In this document: positions 6,249 to 14,970 of the stretch, piece by piece | Layout: every line of letters starts with the position of its first letter | How positions within the stretch are numbered: the stretch's first letter is position 1 | DNA from: Nitratireductor arenosus | GTDB lineage: Bacteria; Pseudomonadota; Alphaproteobacteria; Rhizobiales; Rhizobiaceae | Assembly: GCF_009742725.1 (NCBI RefSeq) | Contig: NZ_WPHG01000003.1 | Coordinates: 434,001-498,000, forward strand | Direction of reading: 5' to 3' | Length of the DNA: 64,000 nucleotides | Made by a program: the position numbers and the translations under genes | The notes under the pieces: generated by a model | Seen by the model: only the letters and a program-made list of their open reading frames with translations | Databases searched by the model: none | What the model was told of the DNA's origin: nothing

Positions 6249-8201
6249 ATGTGCGGCATAGCGGGTTATTGCGGCGACGGCGTCGCGCCGCAGGACGGCG
6301 CGGCGCTGTTGTGGCGCATGGGCCGCGAGCTCGCCCATCGCGGCCCGGACGGACAGGGCAGCCATGTCGGTCGCGGCATCGGCCTCGGCCATCGCCGTCT
6401 TGCCGTCATCGACCTGTCCGAGGGTGCCGCCCAGCCGATGGCCAGCGCCTGCGGGGCGATCCACATCGCCTATAATGGCGAGGTCTTCAATTATCTCGAA
6501 CTGCGCGCCGAGCTGGTCGCGCGCGGTCGGCGCTTTCGCAGTGAAAGCGACACCGAGGTGGTGCTGCAGCTCTATGAGGAGTTTGGTCCCGATTTCGTCA
6601 CCAAACTCAACGGCGATTTCGCGCTGGCGATCTGGGACGGGCGCAGCCGGCGCCTGCTTCTGGCGCGTGACCGCGTGGGCGTGCGCCCGCTCTTTTATCA
6701 CTGGCAGGGCGGCACGCTCTATTTCGCCTCCGAGATCAAGGCCCTGATGCAGGTGCCGGGCTTTTCGGCCGAGATCGATCCGCTGGCGCTCGACCAGATC
6801 TTCACCCTGTGGACGCCGTTGGCGCCGCGCACCGCCTTCAAGAACGTCAACGAACTGCCGCCGGCCCACATGATGATCGTCGAGGGCGGCCACGCCGTCA
6901 CCCGGCCCTACTGGGCGCTCGACTTTCCAGCGCTCGGCGATGACGCTCCCTCACGCGCCGAGGGCGATGTCGCCGAGGAGTTACGCGCGCTGCTCGAGGA
7001 CGCCACGCGCATCCGCATGCGTGCCGACGTCGAGGTCGGGTCGTTCCTGTCCGGCGGCCTCGATTCCTCGCTGATTTCCGCTATCGCTGCCCGTCAGGCG
7101 CCGGGCCGGCTGCGCACCTTCGCGCTCGCCTTCGACGATCCCGCCTTCGACGAGAGCCGCCATCAGGAAACGATGGCCGCGGCCCTCGGCACGCGCCACG
7201 ATGTCCTGACCTGCCGGGCCGGCGACATCGCGGCCGCCTTTCCCGCCGTCGTGCGCCAGATGGAGCGCCCGGTCCTGCGCACCGCGCCCGCCCCGCTCTA
7301 TCTGTTGGCGCAGCGTCTGCGCGGCGAGGGGCTCAAAGTGGTGCTGTCGGGCGAGGGCGCCGACGAGATTTTCGCCGGCTATGACGTGTTCAGGGAGGCG
7401 CGTATCCGCCGTTTCTGCGCGCGCCAGCCCGGCTCGACGCTGCGGCCGCACCTGTTCCGCAAGATCTATCCCTATATCGCCTCGCTGCAGCAGCAGACGC
7501 CGGAATATTTGGCCGCGTTTTTCGGCGCCGGCGCCGATCGGCCCGACGATCCGCTGTTTTCCCACCGGCCGCGCTTTCGCGCCACGGCCGGAGCGAAGCT
7601 GTTCTTCTCACGTGAACTCAAGGCCGAACTCGCCGGCTACGACGCGGCCGAAGAGCTGGCGGCCTCGCTGCCGGCTGAGTTTTCCCGCTGGCACCCGCTC
7701 CACCAGGCCCAGTATCTGGAGACGCGTTTTCTCCTGCCCGGCTACATCCTGTCGGCCCAGGGCGACCGCATGGTCATGGCGCACGGTGTGGAATCGCGCT
7801 TTCCCTTCCTCGATCATCGCCTGGTCGAGTTCGCCGCCCGCATCCCGCCCGAGATGAAACTGCGCGGCCTGCGCGAAAAGCACATTTTGCGCCGGGCCGG
7901 CGCCGACCTGTTGCCGGCCGCAATCAGCGAACGCCCCAAACAGCCCTACCGCGCGCCGGAGAGCGTGTCGTTCAGCGGACGGGACGGCGCCTATGTCGAG
8001 GCGCTGATGTCGACGCCACGCATCGCCGAGGACGGGCTGTTCAACCCGCAGGCGACCCGAAAACTGCTCAACAAGCACGGCCGCGGCGCGATCGCCGGTT
8101 TTCGCGACGCCGCCGCCTTTGTCGGCATTCTCTCCACCCAGCTCTGGCTGCGGGAATTCGCCGGCGCCGCGCCCCGCAAGCACTCCGCGCAGGCCGTGTG
8201 A
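6249..8201 (+). CDS. asnB: asparagine synthetase, glutamine-hydrolysing (AsnB family), biosynthetic-cluster type
   Basis: A 650-residue two-domain protein. The class II glutaminase starts MCGIAGYCG with the catalytic Cys2, followed by HRGPDGQG, RRLAVIDLS and YNGEVFNY. The synthetase domain has the PP-loop FLSGGLDSSLIS and the motif VVLSGEGADEIFAGYD. The family activates a carboxylate as acyl-adenylate and transfers ammonia from glutamine to form an amide. It is somewhat longer than housekeeping AsnB. It sits in a tight plus-strand run with an acyl carrier protein 29 bases downstream, an AMP ligase and a NadE-like protein, which points to amidation of a specialised product rather than asparagine supply. 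Lasso-peptide cyclases are related but normally lack the active glutaminase half kept here. Confidence 0.9.
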   Translation: MCGIAGYCGDGVAPQDGAALLWRMGRELAHRGPDGQGSHVGRGIGLGHRRLAVIDLSEGAAQPMASACGAIHIAYNGEVFNYLELRAELVARGRRFRSESDTEVVLQLYEEFGPDFVTKLNGDFALAIWDGRSRRLLLARDRVGVRPLFYHWQGGTLYFASEIKALMQVPGFSAEIDPLALDQIFTLWTPLAPRTAFKNVNELPPAHMMIVEGGHAVTRPYWALDFPALGDDAPSRAEGDVAEELRALLEDATRIRMRADVEVGSFLSGGLDSSLISAIAARQAPGRLRTFALAFDDPAFDESRHQETMAAALGTRHDVLTCRAGDIAAAFPAVVRQMERPVLRTAPAPLYLLAQRLRGEGLKVVLSGEGADEIFAGYDVFREARIRRFCARQPGSTLRPHLFRKIYPYIASLQQQTPEYLAAFFGAGADRPDDPLFSHRPRFRATAGAKLFFSRELKAELAGYDAAEELAASLPAEFSRWHPLHQAQYLETRFLLPGYILSAQGDRMVMAHGVESRFPFLDHRLVEFAARIPPEMKLRGLREKHILRRAGADLLPAAISERPKQPYRAPESVSFSGRDGAYVEALMSTPRIAEDGLFNPQATRKLLNKHGRGAIAGFRDAAAFVGILSTQLWLREFAGAAPRKHSAQAV

Positions 8202-8230
8202 CGGCGCTCCAACCACGAAAGGCTCATCCG

Positions 8231-8503
8231 ATGTCAGAACCTGTCCACCAGCATATCCGCGAGTTCATCGTCGAGAACTTCCTGTTCGGCGACGACGACT
8301 ACGAGCTCGACAACGGCGTCTCGCTGATCGAAACCGACCTGGTCGATTCCACCGGCATCCTGGAACTGGTCTCCTTCCTCGAGGAGCGCTTCGAGATCGC
8401 GGTCGCCGACGCCGACATCGTGCCGGGCAATCTCGATTCCATCGACCGCATCGCCGCCTTCGTCGCCCGCAAGCGCGGCGAAGGCCAAAGGCTGGCCGGC
8501 TAG
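8231..8503 (+). CDS. acyl carrier protein
   Basis: A 90-residue acidic four-helix carrier. The phosphopantetheine site reads DLVDSTGILELVSFLEERF with Ser40 in the DS motif; the usual Leu after Ser is Thr here, as in many dedicated (non-fatty-acid) carriers. ATG 8231 (MSEPVHQ) is preferred over an in-frame ATG 33 bases earlier that overlaps asnB, because GAAAGG precedes it and the length fits. It lies 12 bases ahead of the AMP-forming ligase that would load it. The product is expected to need a phosphopantetheinyl transferase from elsewhere in the genome. Confidence 0.88.
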   Translation: MSEPVHQHIREFIVENFLFGDDDYELDNGVSLIETDLVDSTGILELVSFLEERFEIAVADADIVPGNLDSIDRIAAFVARKRGEGQRLAG

Positions 8504-8515
8504 CGCGGCGGAACC

Positions 8516-10069
8516 ATGCCGGTGATCGCCCGCGTCGAGCATTTCTTGCGCCGCAGCGCCGCCGCCGGCGCGGCCAAGGCCGCGATCGTCGATGGCGAGA
8601 CGCGGCTGGGCTACGCCGAACTCGACGCCGCCGCCGATCGGCTTGCCGCCGGGCTTGCCGCGCGCGGCGTCAAAAGCGGCGATCGCGTCGTCGTGTTGAT
8701 GGACAATATCTGGGAAGCCCCGCTGTCGATCTTCGCCGTGCTCAGGGCCGGCGCCGTCTTCTGCCCGGTCAATCCCGCCGCATCGGCCGACATGCTCGCC
8801 CAGATTTTCGGCGATTGCGCGCCGCGCGTCGTGCTCACCCAGGCCAAATATGCGCGCGCCGCCACCGTGGCCGCCGCCGGCCTCGCCGCGCCGCCTTTGA
8901 TCGTCGCCGCCAGGGCCGTCACGGCGCTGCCGCCGGGCGTCGCCGGTTTCGAGACCCTGCTGAAGGAGGAGGCGCCCGCCAAATGCGCGCCGGATGGTGC
9001 CGCGTCCGATCTGGCGATGATCATCTACACGTCCGGCTCGACCGGCCGGCCCAAGGGCGTGATGATCGCGCACGCCGCCATGATCGCGGTCTCCGGCTCG
9101 ATCGCCGCCTATCTCGACAACGGCCCCGACGACGTCGTGCTCGCCGTGCTGCCGCTTTCCTTCACCTACGGGCTTTACCAGCTGATCGTCGCCGCCCGGG
9201 TCGGCGCGACCCTGGTCTTGGAGAAGAGCTTCGCCTTTCCCCACGACGTGCTCGCGCGCGCGCGCGCCGAGGGCGTCACCGGCCTTCCCCTGGTGCCGAC
9301 CATGGCGGCGATGATCCTCGGCCTGTCGGAGCTTAAGCCCGGCGCGCTGCCGGCGCTGCGCTACATCACCAACGCCGCCGCCGCCCTGCCGCCGGCCCAT
9401 GTCGCCGGCCTCGGGCGCCTGTTTCCCGGCGTACGCATCTATTCCATGTACGGCCTGACCGAATGCGCCCGCGCCAGTTTCCTGCCGCCCGGGGAACTCG
9501 AGCGCCGGCCCGATTCGGTCGGCAAGGCGATCCCCGGCACCGAAACGGCGATTGTCGACGAGGCCGGCCGCCCGGTGCCGGCAGGGACGGTCGGCGAGCT
9601 GGTGGTGCGCGGCCCGCATCTGATGCGCGGTTATTGGGGCGACGAGGAAGCCACCGCCCGGGCGCTGCGGCCCGCTCCCACCCCCGGCGCGCGCCAGCTT
9701 CACACCGGCGACCTGTTTCGTGCCGACGCCGACGGTTTCCTCTATTTCGTCGGCCGCAAAGACGACATCATCAAGATCCGCGGCGAAAAGGTCGCGCCGA
9801 AACGGGTGGAAACCGTGCTGCATGCCTGTGCGGGCGTGCGCGAGGCGCTCGTCTTCGGCGTGCCCGATCCTGTGCTCGGCCACGTCCTGCATGCCGTCGT
9901 CGTGCGCGCCGATCCGGATCTCGACGACCGCGCCATTCTGCGCCACTGCGCCCGAAACCTGCCCGACCTCATGGTGCCCAGGAAAATCGAGTTCCGTCAG
10001 GCCCTGCCGAAGACCGCGAGCGGCAAGGTGGTGCGGCGGCTCGTACTCGAAACAGGAACAGACCGATGA
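8516..10069 (+). CDS. class I adenylate-forming acyl ligase (acyl-CoA/acyl-ACP synthetase)
   Basis: A 517-residue ANL superfamily enzyme. The P-loop is YTSGSTGRPKGVM (residues ~170), then YGLTECAR, the hinge HTGDLFRADADGFLYFVGRKDDIIKIRGEKV, and the C-terminal catalytic Lys in LPKTASGKVVRR. It would activate a carboxylic acid as its adenylate and load it on CoA or, given the neighbour, on the 90-residue carrier protein. Similar ligase-carrier-AsnB runs are known in exopolysaccharide and natural-product loci of proteobacteria. Its stop overlaps the NadE-like start by four bases (ATGA). The substrate cannot be read from the sequence. Confidence 0.9.
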   Translation: MPVIARVEHFLRRSAAAGAAKAAIVDGETRLGYAELDAAADRLAAGLAARGVKSGDRVVVLMDNIWEAPLSIFAVLRAGAVFCPVNPAASADMLAQIFGDCAPRVVLTQAKYARAATVAAAGLAAPPLIVAARAVTALPPGVAGFETLLKEEAPAKCAPDGAASDLAMIIYTSGSTGRPKGVMIAHAAMIAVSGSIAAYLDNGPDDVVLAVLPLSFTYGLYQLIVAARVGATLVLEKSFAFPHDVLARARAEGVTGLPLVPTMAAMILGLSELKPGALPALRYITNAAAALPPAHVAGLGRLFPGVRIYSMYGLTECARASFLPPGELERRPDSVGKAIPGTETAIVDEAGRPVPAGTVGELVVRGPHLMRGYWGDEEATARALRPAPTPGARQLHTGDLFRADADGFLYFVGRKDDIIKIRGEKVAPKRVETVLHACAGVREALVFGVPDPVLGHVLHAVVVRADPDLDDRAILRHCARNLPDLMVPRKIEFRQALPKTASGKVVRRLVLETGTDR

Positions 10070-11055
10070 ACCAGCATTCCCTCCCCGCCTTCTCGCCCGA
10101 CGCGCTCGCCCTCGATGCCGAGGCCGAGGTCGAGCGCATCGTCGCCGCGCTGCGCGCCCAGTTGCGCGGGACGCTGCGCAAGCGCGGCCTGGTGCTCGGC
10201 CTGTCCGGCGGCATCGATTCCAGCGTCTGCGCCGGGCTCGCCGCCAGGGCCGTCGGCCCCGACAGGGTTCACTGCCTGTTGATGCCCGAGGACGATTCCG
10301 ATCCCGAAAGCCTGCGGCTCGGCCGGCTGGTGGCCGAGCGGTTCGCCCTGTCGGCCGAGGTGGAGAATATCGGCCCGGCACTCGCCGCCATGGGCTGTTA
10401 CGACAGGCGGGACGGCTTCATCCGCCAGGTCGTGCCCGCCTACGGGCCGGGCTGGAGCTCCAAGATCGTCTTCGCCAACGCGCTCACCACCGCCGGGTAC
10501 AACATGTCCTCGCTGGTGGTCAGCGATCCCGACGGCCGGGTGGAAAAACACCGCCTGCCGGCCGAGGCCTATCTCGGCATCGTCGCGGCGACCAACATGA
10601 AGCAGCGCACGCGCAAGCAGTTCGAATATTATCACGCCGACCGGCTCAACTATGCCGTTATCGGCACCCCGAACCGGCTCGAATACGATCAGGGCTTTTT
10701 CGTCAAGAACGGCGACGGCGCCGCCGACGTCAAGCCGATCGCCCATCTCTACAAGACGCAGGTCTACCGGCTCGCCGAGCATCTCGGCGTGCCGCCGGAG
10801 GTGTGTTGCCGCCCGCCGACCACCGACACCTATTCGATGGCGCAGACGCAGGAGGAGTTCTATTTCGCGCTGCCCTACGACAAGATGGATCTGTGCCTTT
10901 ACGCCCTCGACAACAACGTGCCCGCCGCCGCCGTCGCCGGCGCGGTCGCCTTGAGCGAGGACGAGGTCGCCCTGGTCTGGAAGGACATCGCCGCAAAGCG
11001 CAAGATGGCCCGCTATCTCCATCTCGGCCCCCAGCTTGCCGCGCCGCTCGCCTGA
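10066..11055 (+). CDS. NAD synthetase-like ATP-pyrophosphatase (NadE family), probably specialised amide ligase
   Basis: A 329-residue protein with the NadE N-type PP-loop LVLGLSGGIDSSVCAGLAA, the motif GTPNRLEYDQGFFVKNGDGAAD and YKTQVYRLAEHLGVP. NadE adenylates deamido-NAD and aminates it with ammonia. This copy has no nitrilase glutaminase domain. It is longer than the usual ~270 residues because of an extra ~50-residue segment after the PP-loop region (around IGPALAAMGCYDRRDGFIRQ to VVSDPDGRVEKH), and its GTGN-type substrate motif reads GTPN. Translational coupling to the ligase and its place in the asnB-ACP cassette suggest it amidates or couples a cluster-specific carboxylate. A housekeeping NAD synthetase role is not excluded. 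Confidence 0.8.
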   Translation: MNQHSLPAFSPDALALDAEAEVERIVAALRAQLRGTLRKRGLVLGLSGGIDSSVCAGLAARAVGPDRVHCLLMPEDDSDPESLRLGRLVAERFALSAEVENIGPALAAMGCYDRRDGFIRQVVPAYGPGWSSKIVFANALTTAGYNMSSLVVSDPDGRVEKHRLPAEAYLGIVAATNMKQRTRKQFEYYHADRLNYAVIGTPNRLEYDQGFFVKNGDGAADVKPIAHLYKTQVYRLAEHLGVPPEVCCRPPTTDTYSMAQTQEEFYFALPYDKMDLCLYALDNNVPAAAVAGAVALSEDEVALVWKDIAAKRKMARYLHLGPQLAAPLA

Positions 11056-11154
11056 CGCCACACTGGGCCGCGAAGGGGGCGGCCGCCGCCGCGCCCCGAC
11101 CGTTTAGCCGGGTCGGCGGACAGGACCGCGATCCGGTCGAAAGGACGCCAGCGC

Positions 11155-11958
11155 ATGACCGATCTGCCATCGACCGAGACGCTCATTCTGGAACGGGACG
11201 GGGGCTGGCTGACGGTCTGGCTCAACCGGCCCGCGGCGCGCAACGCGCTGTCGGCGGCAATGGCCGACGAGCTTGCCGCCACCGTTGCCGCGCTCGCCGG
11301 CGATCCCTCGATCCGCGGCGTCACCTTTCGCGGCAAGGGCGACATGTTCTGCGCCGGCGGCGACCTGAAGGATTTCGGCGCACTGTTGCGTGACGACGTC
11401 CCGCGCGCCGACATCGTCGACTTCAGCCGGCGCGCCGGCGCCCTGTTTCACGCCGTCGACACCTTGCCGCAGGTCACCGTCATGCTCGTTCACGGCGCGG
11501 CCATGGCCGGCGGGCTCGGTCTCGTCTGCGCCGGCGACATCGTGATTGCCGCCGCCGACGCCAGATTCGCGCTCACCGAGACCATGCTCGGCATTCCCCC
11601 GGCACAGATCGCGCCCTTCGTCGTCCAGCGCGCCGGCAGGGCGGCCGCGCGCCGGATCATGCTGACGGGCGCCCGCTTCGATGGCGGCGAGGCGCTCAGG
11701 CTTGGTATCGCCGACCAGCTTGTCGACGACGTCGCCGGCCTCGAGGCGGCCGAGGCCGCGGTGCGCGCGGCCGTGCGCCGCTGCGCGCCGGGCGCCAACG
11801 CCGTCACCAAGAACATCGTGCTTGCCGCTGGGCGCCTGGACGGCGCGGCGCTGCGCGATCTCGCCGCCGACGGGTTTGCCGAATGCCTGCTCGGCGAGGA
11901 GGGCCGCGAGGGCGTCGCCGCCTTCCTGGAAAAGCGCAAGCCGCGCTGGGCGGTCTGA
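11155..11958 (+). CDS. enoyl-CoA hydratase/isomerase family protein
   Basis: A 267-residue crotonase-fold protein. The oxyanion-hole segment is KGDMFCAGGDLKDF and the second is VHGAAMAGGLGLVCAGDI. The catalytic Glu region is RFALTETMLGIPPAQIAPFV; the helix IMLTGARFDGGEALRLGIADQLV is typical. GAAAGGACG precedes ATG 11155. It is followed at once by an AtuA-family gene, and such hydratase-AtuA pairs occur in acyclic terpene and leucine/isovalerate catabolic loci, where the hydratase acts on 3-hydroxy-3-methylglutaryl or isohexenyl-glutaconyl type esters. It is separated by 99 bases from the NadE-like gene upstream, so it may have its own promoter or be a trailing part of that run. Confidence 0.87.
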   Translation: MTDLPSTETLILERDGGWLTVWLNRPAARNALSAAMADELAATVAALAGDPSIRGVTFRGKGDMFCAGGDLKDFGALLRDDVPRADIVDFSRRAGALFHAVDTLPQVTVMLVHGAAMAGGLGLVCAGDIVIAAADARFALTETMLGIPPAQIAPFVVQRAGRAAARRIMLTGARFDGGEALRLGIADQLVDDVAGLEAAEAAVRAAVRRCAPGANAVTKNIVLAAGRLDGAALRDLAADGFAECLLGEEGREGVAAFLEKRKPRWAV

Positions 11959-11974
11959 GGTGGCAGACGACGCC

Positions 11975-13792
11975 ATGATGACACGAACTGTACGGATCGG
12001 CGGCGCCGCGGCGGCCTGGGGCGACACGCTCTTGGGCGCGCGCCAACTGGTCGAAAAGGGCGATGTCGACTATCTCGTCGGCGATTATCTGGCCGAGGTC
12101 ACGATGGCGCTGCTGGCGCGCGCCAGGGCGAAATCGCCCGACGGCGGATTCGTGCCCGACTGGCTGGCCTCGGTCGAACCGGTCCTGCCCGAAATCCATA
12201 AAAAGCGCATCCGGCTCGTCACCGACAGCGGCGGCATGAACCCGGCCGCCTGCCGCGACGCCTTCGTGGCCGCCGCCGACGCGGCGGGACTCGCCTTCAA
12301 GGTCGCGGTCGTCACCGGCGACGATCTGACCGCGCAGGCGGACGCGATCGCCGCCGCCCGTCCGCCGGAGATGTTTTCCGCCGCGCCGCCGCCGGCGGCC
12401 TTCGCCTCCGTCAACGCCTATCTCGGCGCGACCGCGATCGCCGCGGCGCTGGACGCCGGGGCCGATGTCGTCATCACTGGCCGCGTCGTCGATTCGGCCA
12501 TGACGCTCGGCCCGCTGATGCACGAGTTCGGCTGGCGTCACGACGACTACCACCGCCTCGCCGCCGGCAGCCTCGCCGGCCACGTCATCGAATGCGGCTG
12601 CCAGGCGACCGGGGGCCTGTTCACCGACTGGCAGGAAGTTGCCGACGGCTGGCACGACATGGGCTTCCCGATCGTCGACTGCGCCGCCGACGGCAGTTTC
12701 GTCGTCACCAAGCCGCCCGGCACCGGCGGCAAGGTCTCGCGCGGCACGGTCGCCGAGCAGATCGTCTACGAGATCGGCGACCCGCGCGCCTATCGCCTGC
12801 CCGACGTGACCTGCGATTTCTCCGAGGTGGTCCTGGACGAGATCGGCCGGGACCGCGTGCGGGTCAGCGGCGCGCGGGGCCGCGCCCCGGGGCCGGACTA
12901 CAAGGTCTGCGGCACCCATCTCGACGGGTTTCGGCTGGTGACGACCTATATGATCGCCGGCTTTCAGGCCGGCGCCAAAGGCAGGCGCACCGCCGAGGCG
13001 CTGGTCGAGCGCACCGCGCGCATCATGCGGGCCAAGGGGTTTGCGCCCTATCGCGAGGTCTCCATCGAGGTGATCGGCGCCGAGGACACGTATGGCGCGG
13101 CCCGGCGCGCCTTCGAGGCGCGCGAGGTGGTGGTCAAGATCGGGCTCAAGCACGACGACGCCAGGGCGCTGGAGCTGTTCGCGCACGAATTCGCCCATCC
13201 GGGCGTCGCCATGGCGCAGGGCCTGACCGGCGTCATGCACGGCCGGCCGAAGCCGGTGCCGGTGCTGCGCGTCCACTCCTTCCTGTGGCCGAAGCGCGAC
13301 GTACCGGTTTCGATCGATCTCGACGGCGACATCCGCCCCGCCGCCATTGCCGATACGAGGGCCGCCGACGACCCGCCGCCGCATGCCGCGCCGCCGGCGC
13401 CCGTTGCCGCCGGCGCGACGGCGCTTGTGCCGTTGCGCGCGCTCGCCTGGGGGCGCAGCGGCGACAAGGGCAATCACGCCAATATCGGCATCGTCGCCCG
13501 TCGGCCCGAATTCTATCCCTGGCTATGCCAGCAGGTCACCGCCGCGCGCATCGCCGGTTTTTTCGCGCATTATCTGGAGGGCGAGGTACGGCGCTACCTG
13601 CTGCCCGGCTTTGGCGCGCTCAACTTCCTGCTCGAGGACGTGCTCGGCGGCGGCGGCACCGCCTCGCTGCGCTACGATCCGCAGGCCAAGACCTATGCCC
13701 AGATGGTGCTCGACCTGACCGTCGAAATCCCCCGGGCCTGGCTCGACCCCGACGGCCCGCTCGCCGGCTGGCGGCCGGAGGCGGGGGAGTGA
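11975..13792 (+). CDS. AtuA family protein (DUF1446), acyclic terpene/branched-acid utilisation
   Basis: 605 residues. The N-terminal ~440 residues are DUF1446 (IRLVTDSGGMNPAACRDAF, GADVVITGRVVDSAMTLGPL, ECGCQATGGLFTDW). The C-terminal ~100 residues form the AtuA ferredoxin-like domain (LAWGRSGDKGNHANIGIVAR). AtuA is required for citronellol/geranyl degradation in pseudomonads, but its chemistry is not settled. Two adjacent ATGs (11975, 11978) and an in-frame GTG (11960) are possible starts; the first ATG is used. It follows the hydratase by 16 bases and is closed by a hairpin at 13798. With the bkd operon nearby, a role in branched-chain acyl-CoA catabolism is a reasonable inference. Confidence 0.85.
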   Translation: MMTRTVRIGGAAAAWGDTLLGARQLVEKGDVDYLVGDYLAEVTMALLARARAKSPDGGFVPDWLASVEPVLPEIHKKRIRLVTDSGGMNPAACRDAFVAAADAAGLAFKVAVVTGDDLTAQADAIAAARPPEMFSAAPPPAAFASVNAYLGATAIAAALDAGADVVITGRVVDSAMTLGPLMHEFGWRHDDYHRLAAGSLAGHVIECGCQATGGLFTDWQEVADGWHDMGFPIVDCAADGSFVVTKPPGTGGKVSRGTVAEQIVYEIGDPRAYRLPDVTCDFSEVVLDEIGRDRVRVSGARGRAPGPDYKVCGTHLDGFRLVTTYMIAGFQAGAKGRRTAEALVERTARIMRAKGFAPYREVSIEVIGAEDTYGAARRAFEAREVVVKIGLKHDDARALELFAHEFAHPGVAMAQGLTGVMHGRPKPVPVLRVHSFLWPKRDVPVSIDLDGDIRPAAIADTRAADDPPPHAAPPAPVAAGATALVPLRALAWGRSGDKGNHANIGIVARRPEFYPWLCQQVTAARIAGFFAHYLEGEVRRYLLPGFGALNFLLEDVLGGGGTASLRYDPQAKTYAQMVLDLTVEIPRAWLDPDGPLAGWRPEAGE

Positions 13793-13797
13793 GGCCA

Positions 13798-13820
13798 GCA
13801 AAGCCGTGAAACGGTTTTGC
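13798..13820. terminator. hairpin between convergent genes, likely terminator
   Basis: A 10-bp stem with loop GAA: left arm GCAAAGCCGT (13798-13807) and right arm ACGGTTTTGC (13811-13820), with one G-T pair. It starts five bases after the AtuA stop and lies in the 128-base gap between convergent AtuA and ABC genes, so it can serve both directions. A long T-run is missing. The rest of the gap shows nothing further. Confidence 0.55.
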
Positions 13821-13920
13821 GTCCTGAACCGCGCCAAACAACCGAATAGATCTCTTCGCCGGCGCGGCCGTCACCGCACGCGCTTCAGCCTCCCGGCGGC
13901 CGCTTCCGCCCCGATCAAGG

Positions 13921-14970
13921 CTAGGTCTTCGCCCGGTCCTCGGCGAACAGGTGACAGCGCACCGCTGCGTCGCCGACGAGATGCGCCGGCGGCGTCTCGG
14001 TCGAGCAGTGCTCCATCACGAACGGGCAGCGCGGATGGAAATGGCAGCCCGGCGGCGGGTTGACCGGGTTCGGGATCTCGCCGGCGATCGCCAGCCTTTC
14101 CTTGCCCTCCATCTCGATGTCGGGCACCGCGTCGAGCAGCATTTTCGTATAGGGGTGTTTCGGCGCCGCGAACAACTCGCGCGCCGGCGCCTCCTCCACC
14201 AGCCGGCCGAGATAAAGCACCCCGACCCGCGTCGCCACGTGCCGGACCACGGCCAGGTTGTGGCTGATGAACAGATAGGTCAGGCCGAGCCGTTCCTGCA
14301 AGTCGCGCAACAGATTGAGCACCTGCGCCTGCACCGAGACGTCCAGCGCCGAGGTCGGCTCGTCGCAGACGATGAATTGCGGGTCGGAGGCGAGCGCGCG
14401 CGCGATCGCGATGCGCTGGCGCTGGCCGCCGGAAAATTCGTGCGGGAACTTCTGGCCGTCGCGCGCGTCGAGCCCGACCAGCGACAGCAGTTCGCCGACG
14501 CGCGCGGCGCGGTCCTTTGGGTCGGCGATCAGCCCGAACGCCTTGATCGGCTCCTCGATGATCGCCTGCACGCGCCAGCGCGGATTGAGGCTGGCGAACG
14601 GGTCCTGGAAGATCATCTGGATCTTGCGGCGCATGCGCCGCATCGCATCCGCGCCCTTTTCGCCCCACACGTCGGTGCCGTCGATCGACACCCGCCCGGC
14701 CGAGGGCGGGAGCAGCCCGACCGCCATCTTGGCGATCGTCGATTTGCCGGAGCCGGATTCGCCGACCAGCGCGTAGGTCTCGCCGCGATTGATCGAAAAA
14801 TCGACCCCGTCGACCGCCGTCAGCGTCACTCTTCCGCCGCCCTCGATCAACCGGTTGAGCCAGGGTTTGGAAAGATCGAACACGCGCCGCAGGCCGCCGA
14901 CCTCCACCAGCGGCGCGGCGTCTTGGTCCGGCGCGGGCGTGCGCGCAGGGCTTGTGTGCGCGGCCGTCAT
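13921..14970 (-). CDS. peptide/nickel-type ABC transporter ATPase (DppF/OppF-like)
   Basis: A 349-residue ABC ATPase. Walker A GESGSGKST, Q-loop FQDPFASLNPRW, signature EFSGGQRQRIAIARAL, Walker B FIVCDEPTSALD, H-loop ISHN. The C-terminal oligopeptide/dipeptide extension (GCHFHPRCPFVMEHC) carries the paired Cys motif of OppD/OppF proteins. Its start overlaps the preceding ATPase by four bases. It is the last of five genes of a minus-strand importer (binding protein, two permeases, two ATPases) and supplies one half of the ATPase heterodimer. The substrate class (di/oligopeptide, nickel, or another small organic) is not decided by these motifs. Confidence 0.92.
   Translation of the reverse strand: MTAAHTSPARTPAPDQDAAPLVEVGGLRRVFDLSKPWLNRLIEGGGRVTLTAVDGVDFSINRGETYALVGESGSGKSTIAKMAVGLLPPSAGRVSIDGTDVWGEKGADAMRRMRRKIQMIFQDPFASLNPRWRVQAIIEEPIKAFGLIADPKDRAARVGELLSLVGLDARDGQKFPHEFSGGQRQRIAIARALASDPQFIVCDEPTSALDVSVQAQVLNLLRDLQERLGLTYLFISHNLAVVRHVATRVGVLYLGRLVEEAPARELFAAPKHPYTKMLLDAVPDIEMEGKERLAIAGEIPNPVNPPPGCHFHPRCPFVMEHCSTETPPAHLVGDAAVRCHLFAEDRAKT

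Noticed and set aside
6249-8201. AsnB as a lasso-peptide cyclase
   Set aside because: It keeps an intact glutaminase with Cys2, and neither a precursor peptide, a leader peptidase nor a lasso RRE was seen near it.
8234-10381. Long minus-strand frame over the ACP and ligase
   Set aside because: Low-complexity Arg/Gly/Ala translation and no start or ribosome site; the plus strand has clear ACP and ligase motifs.
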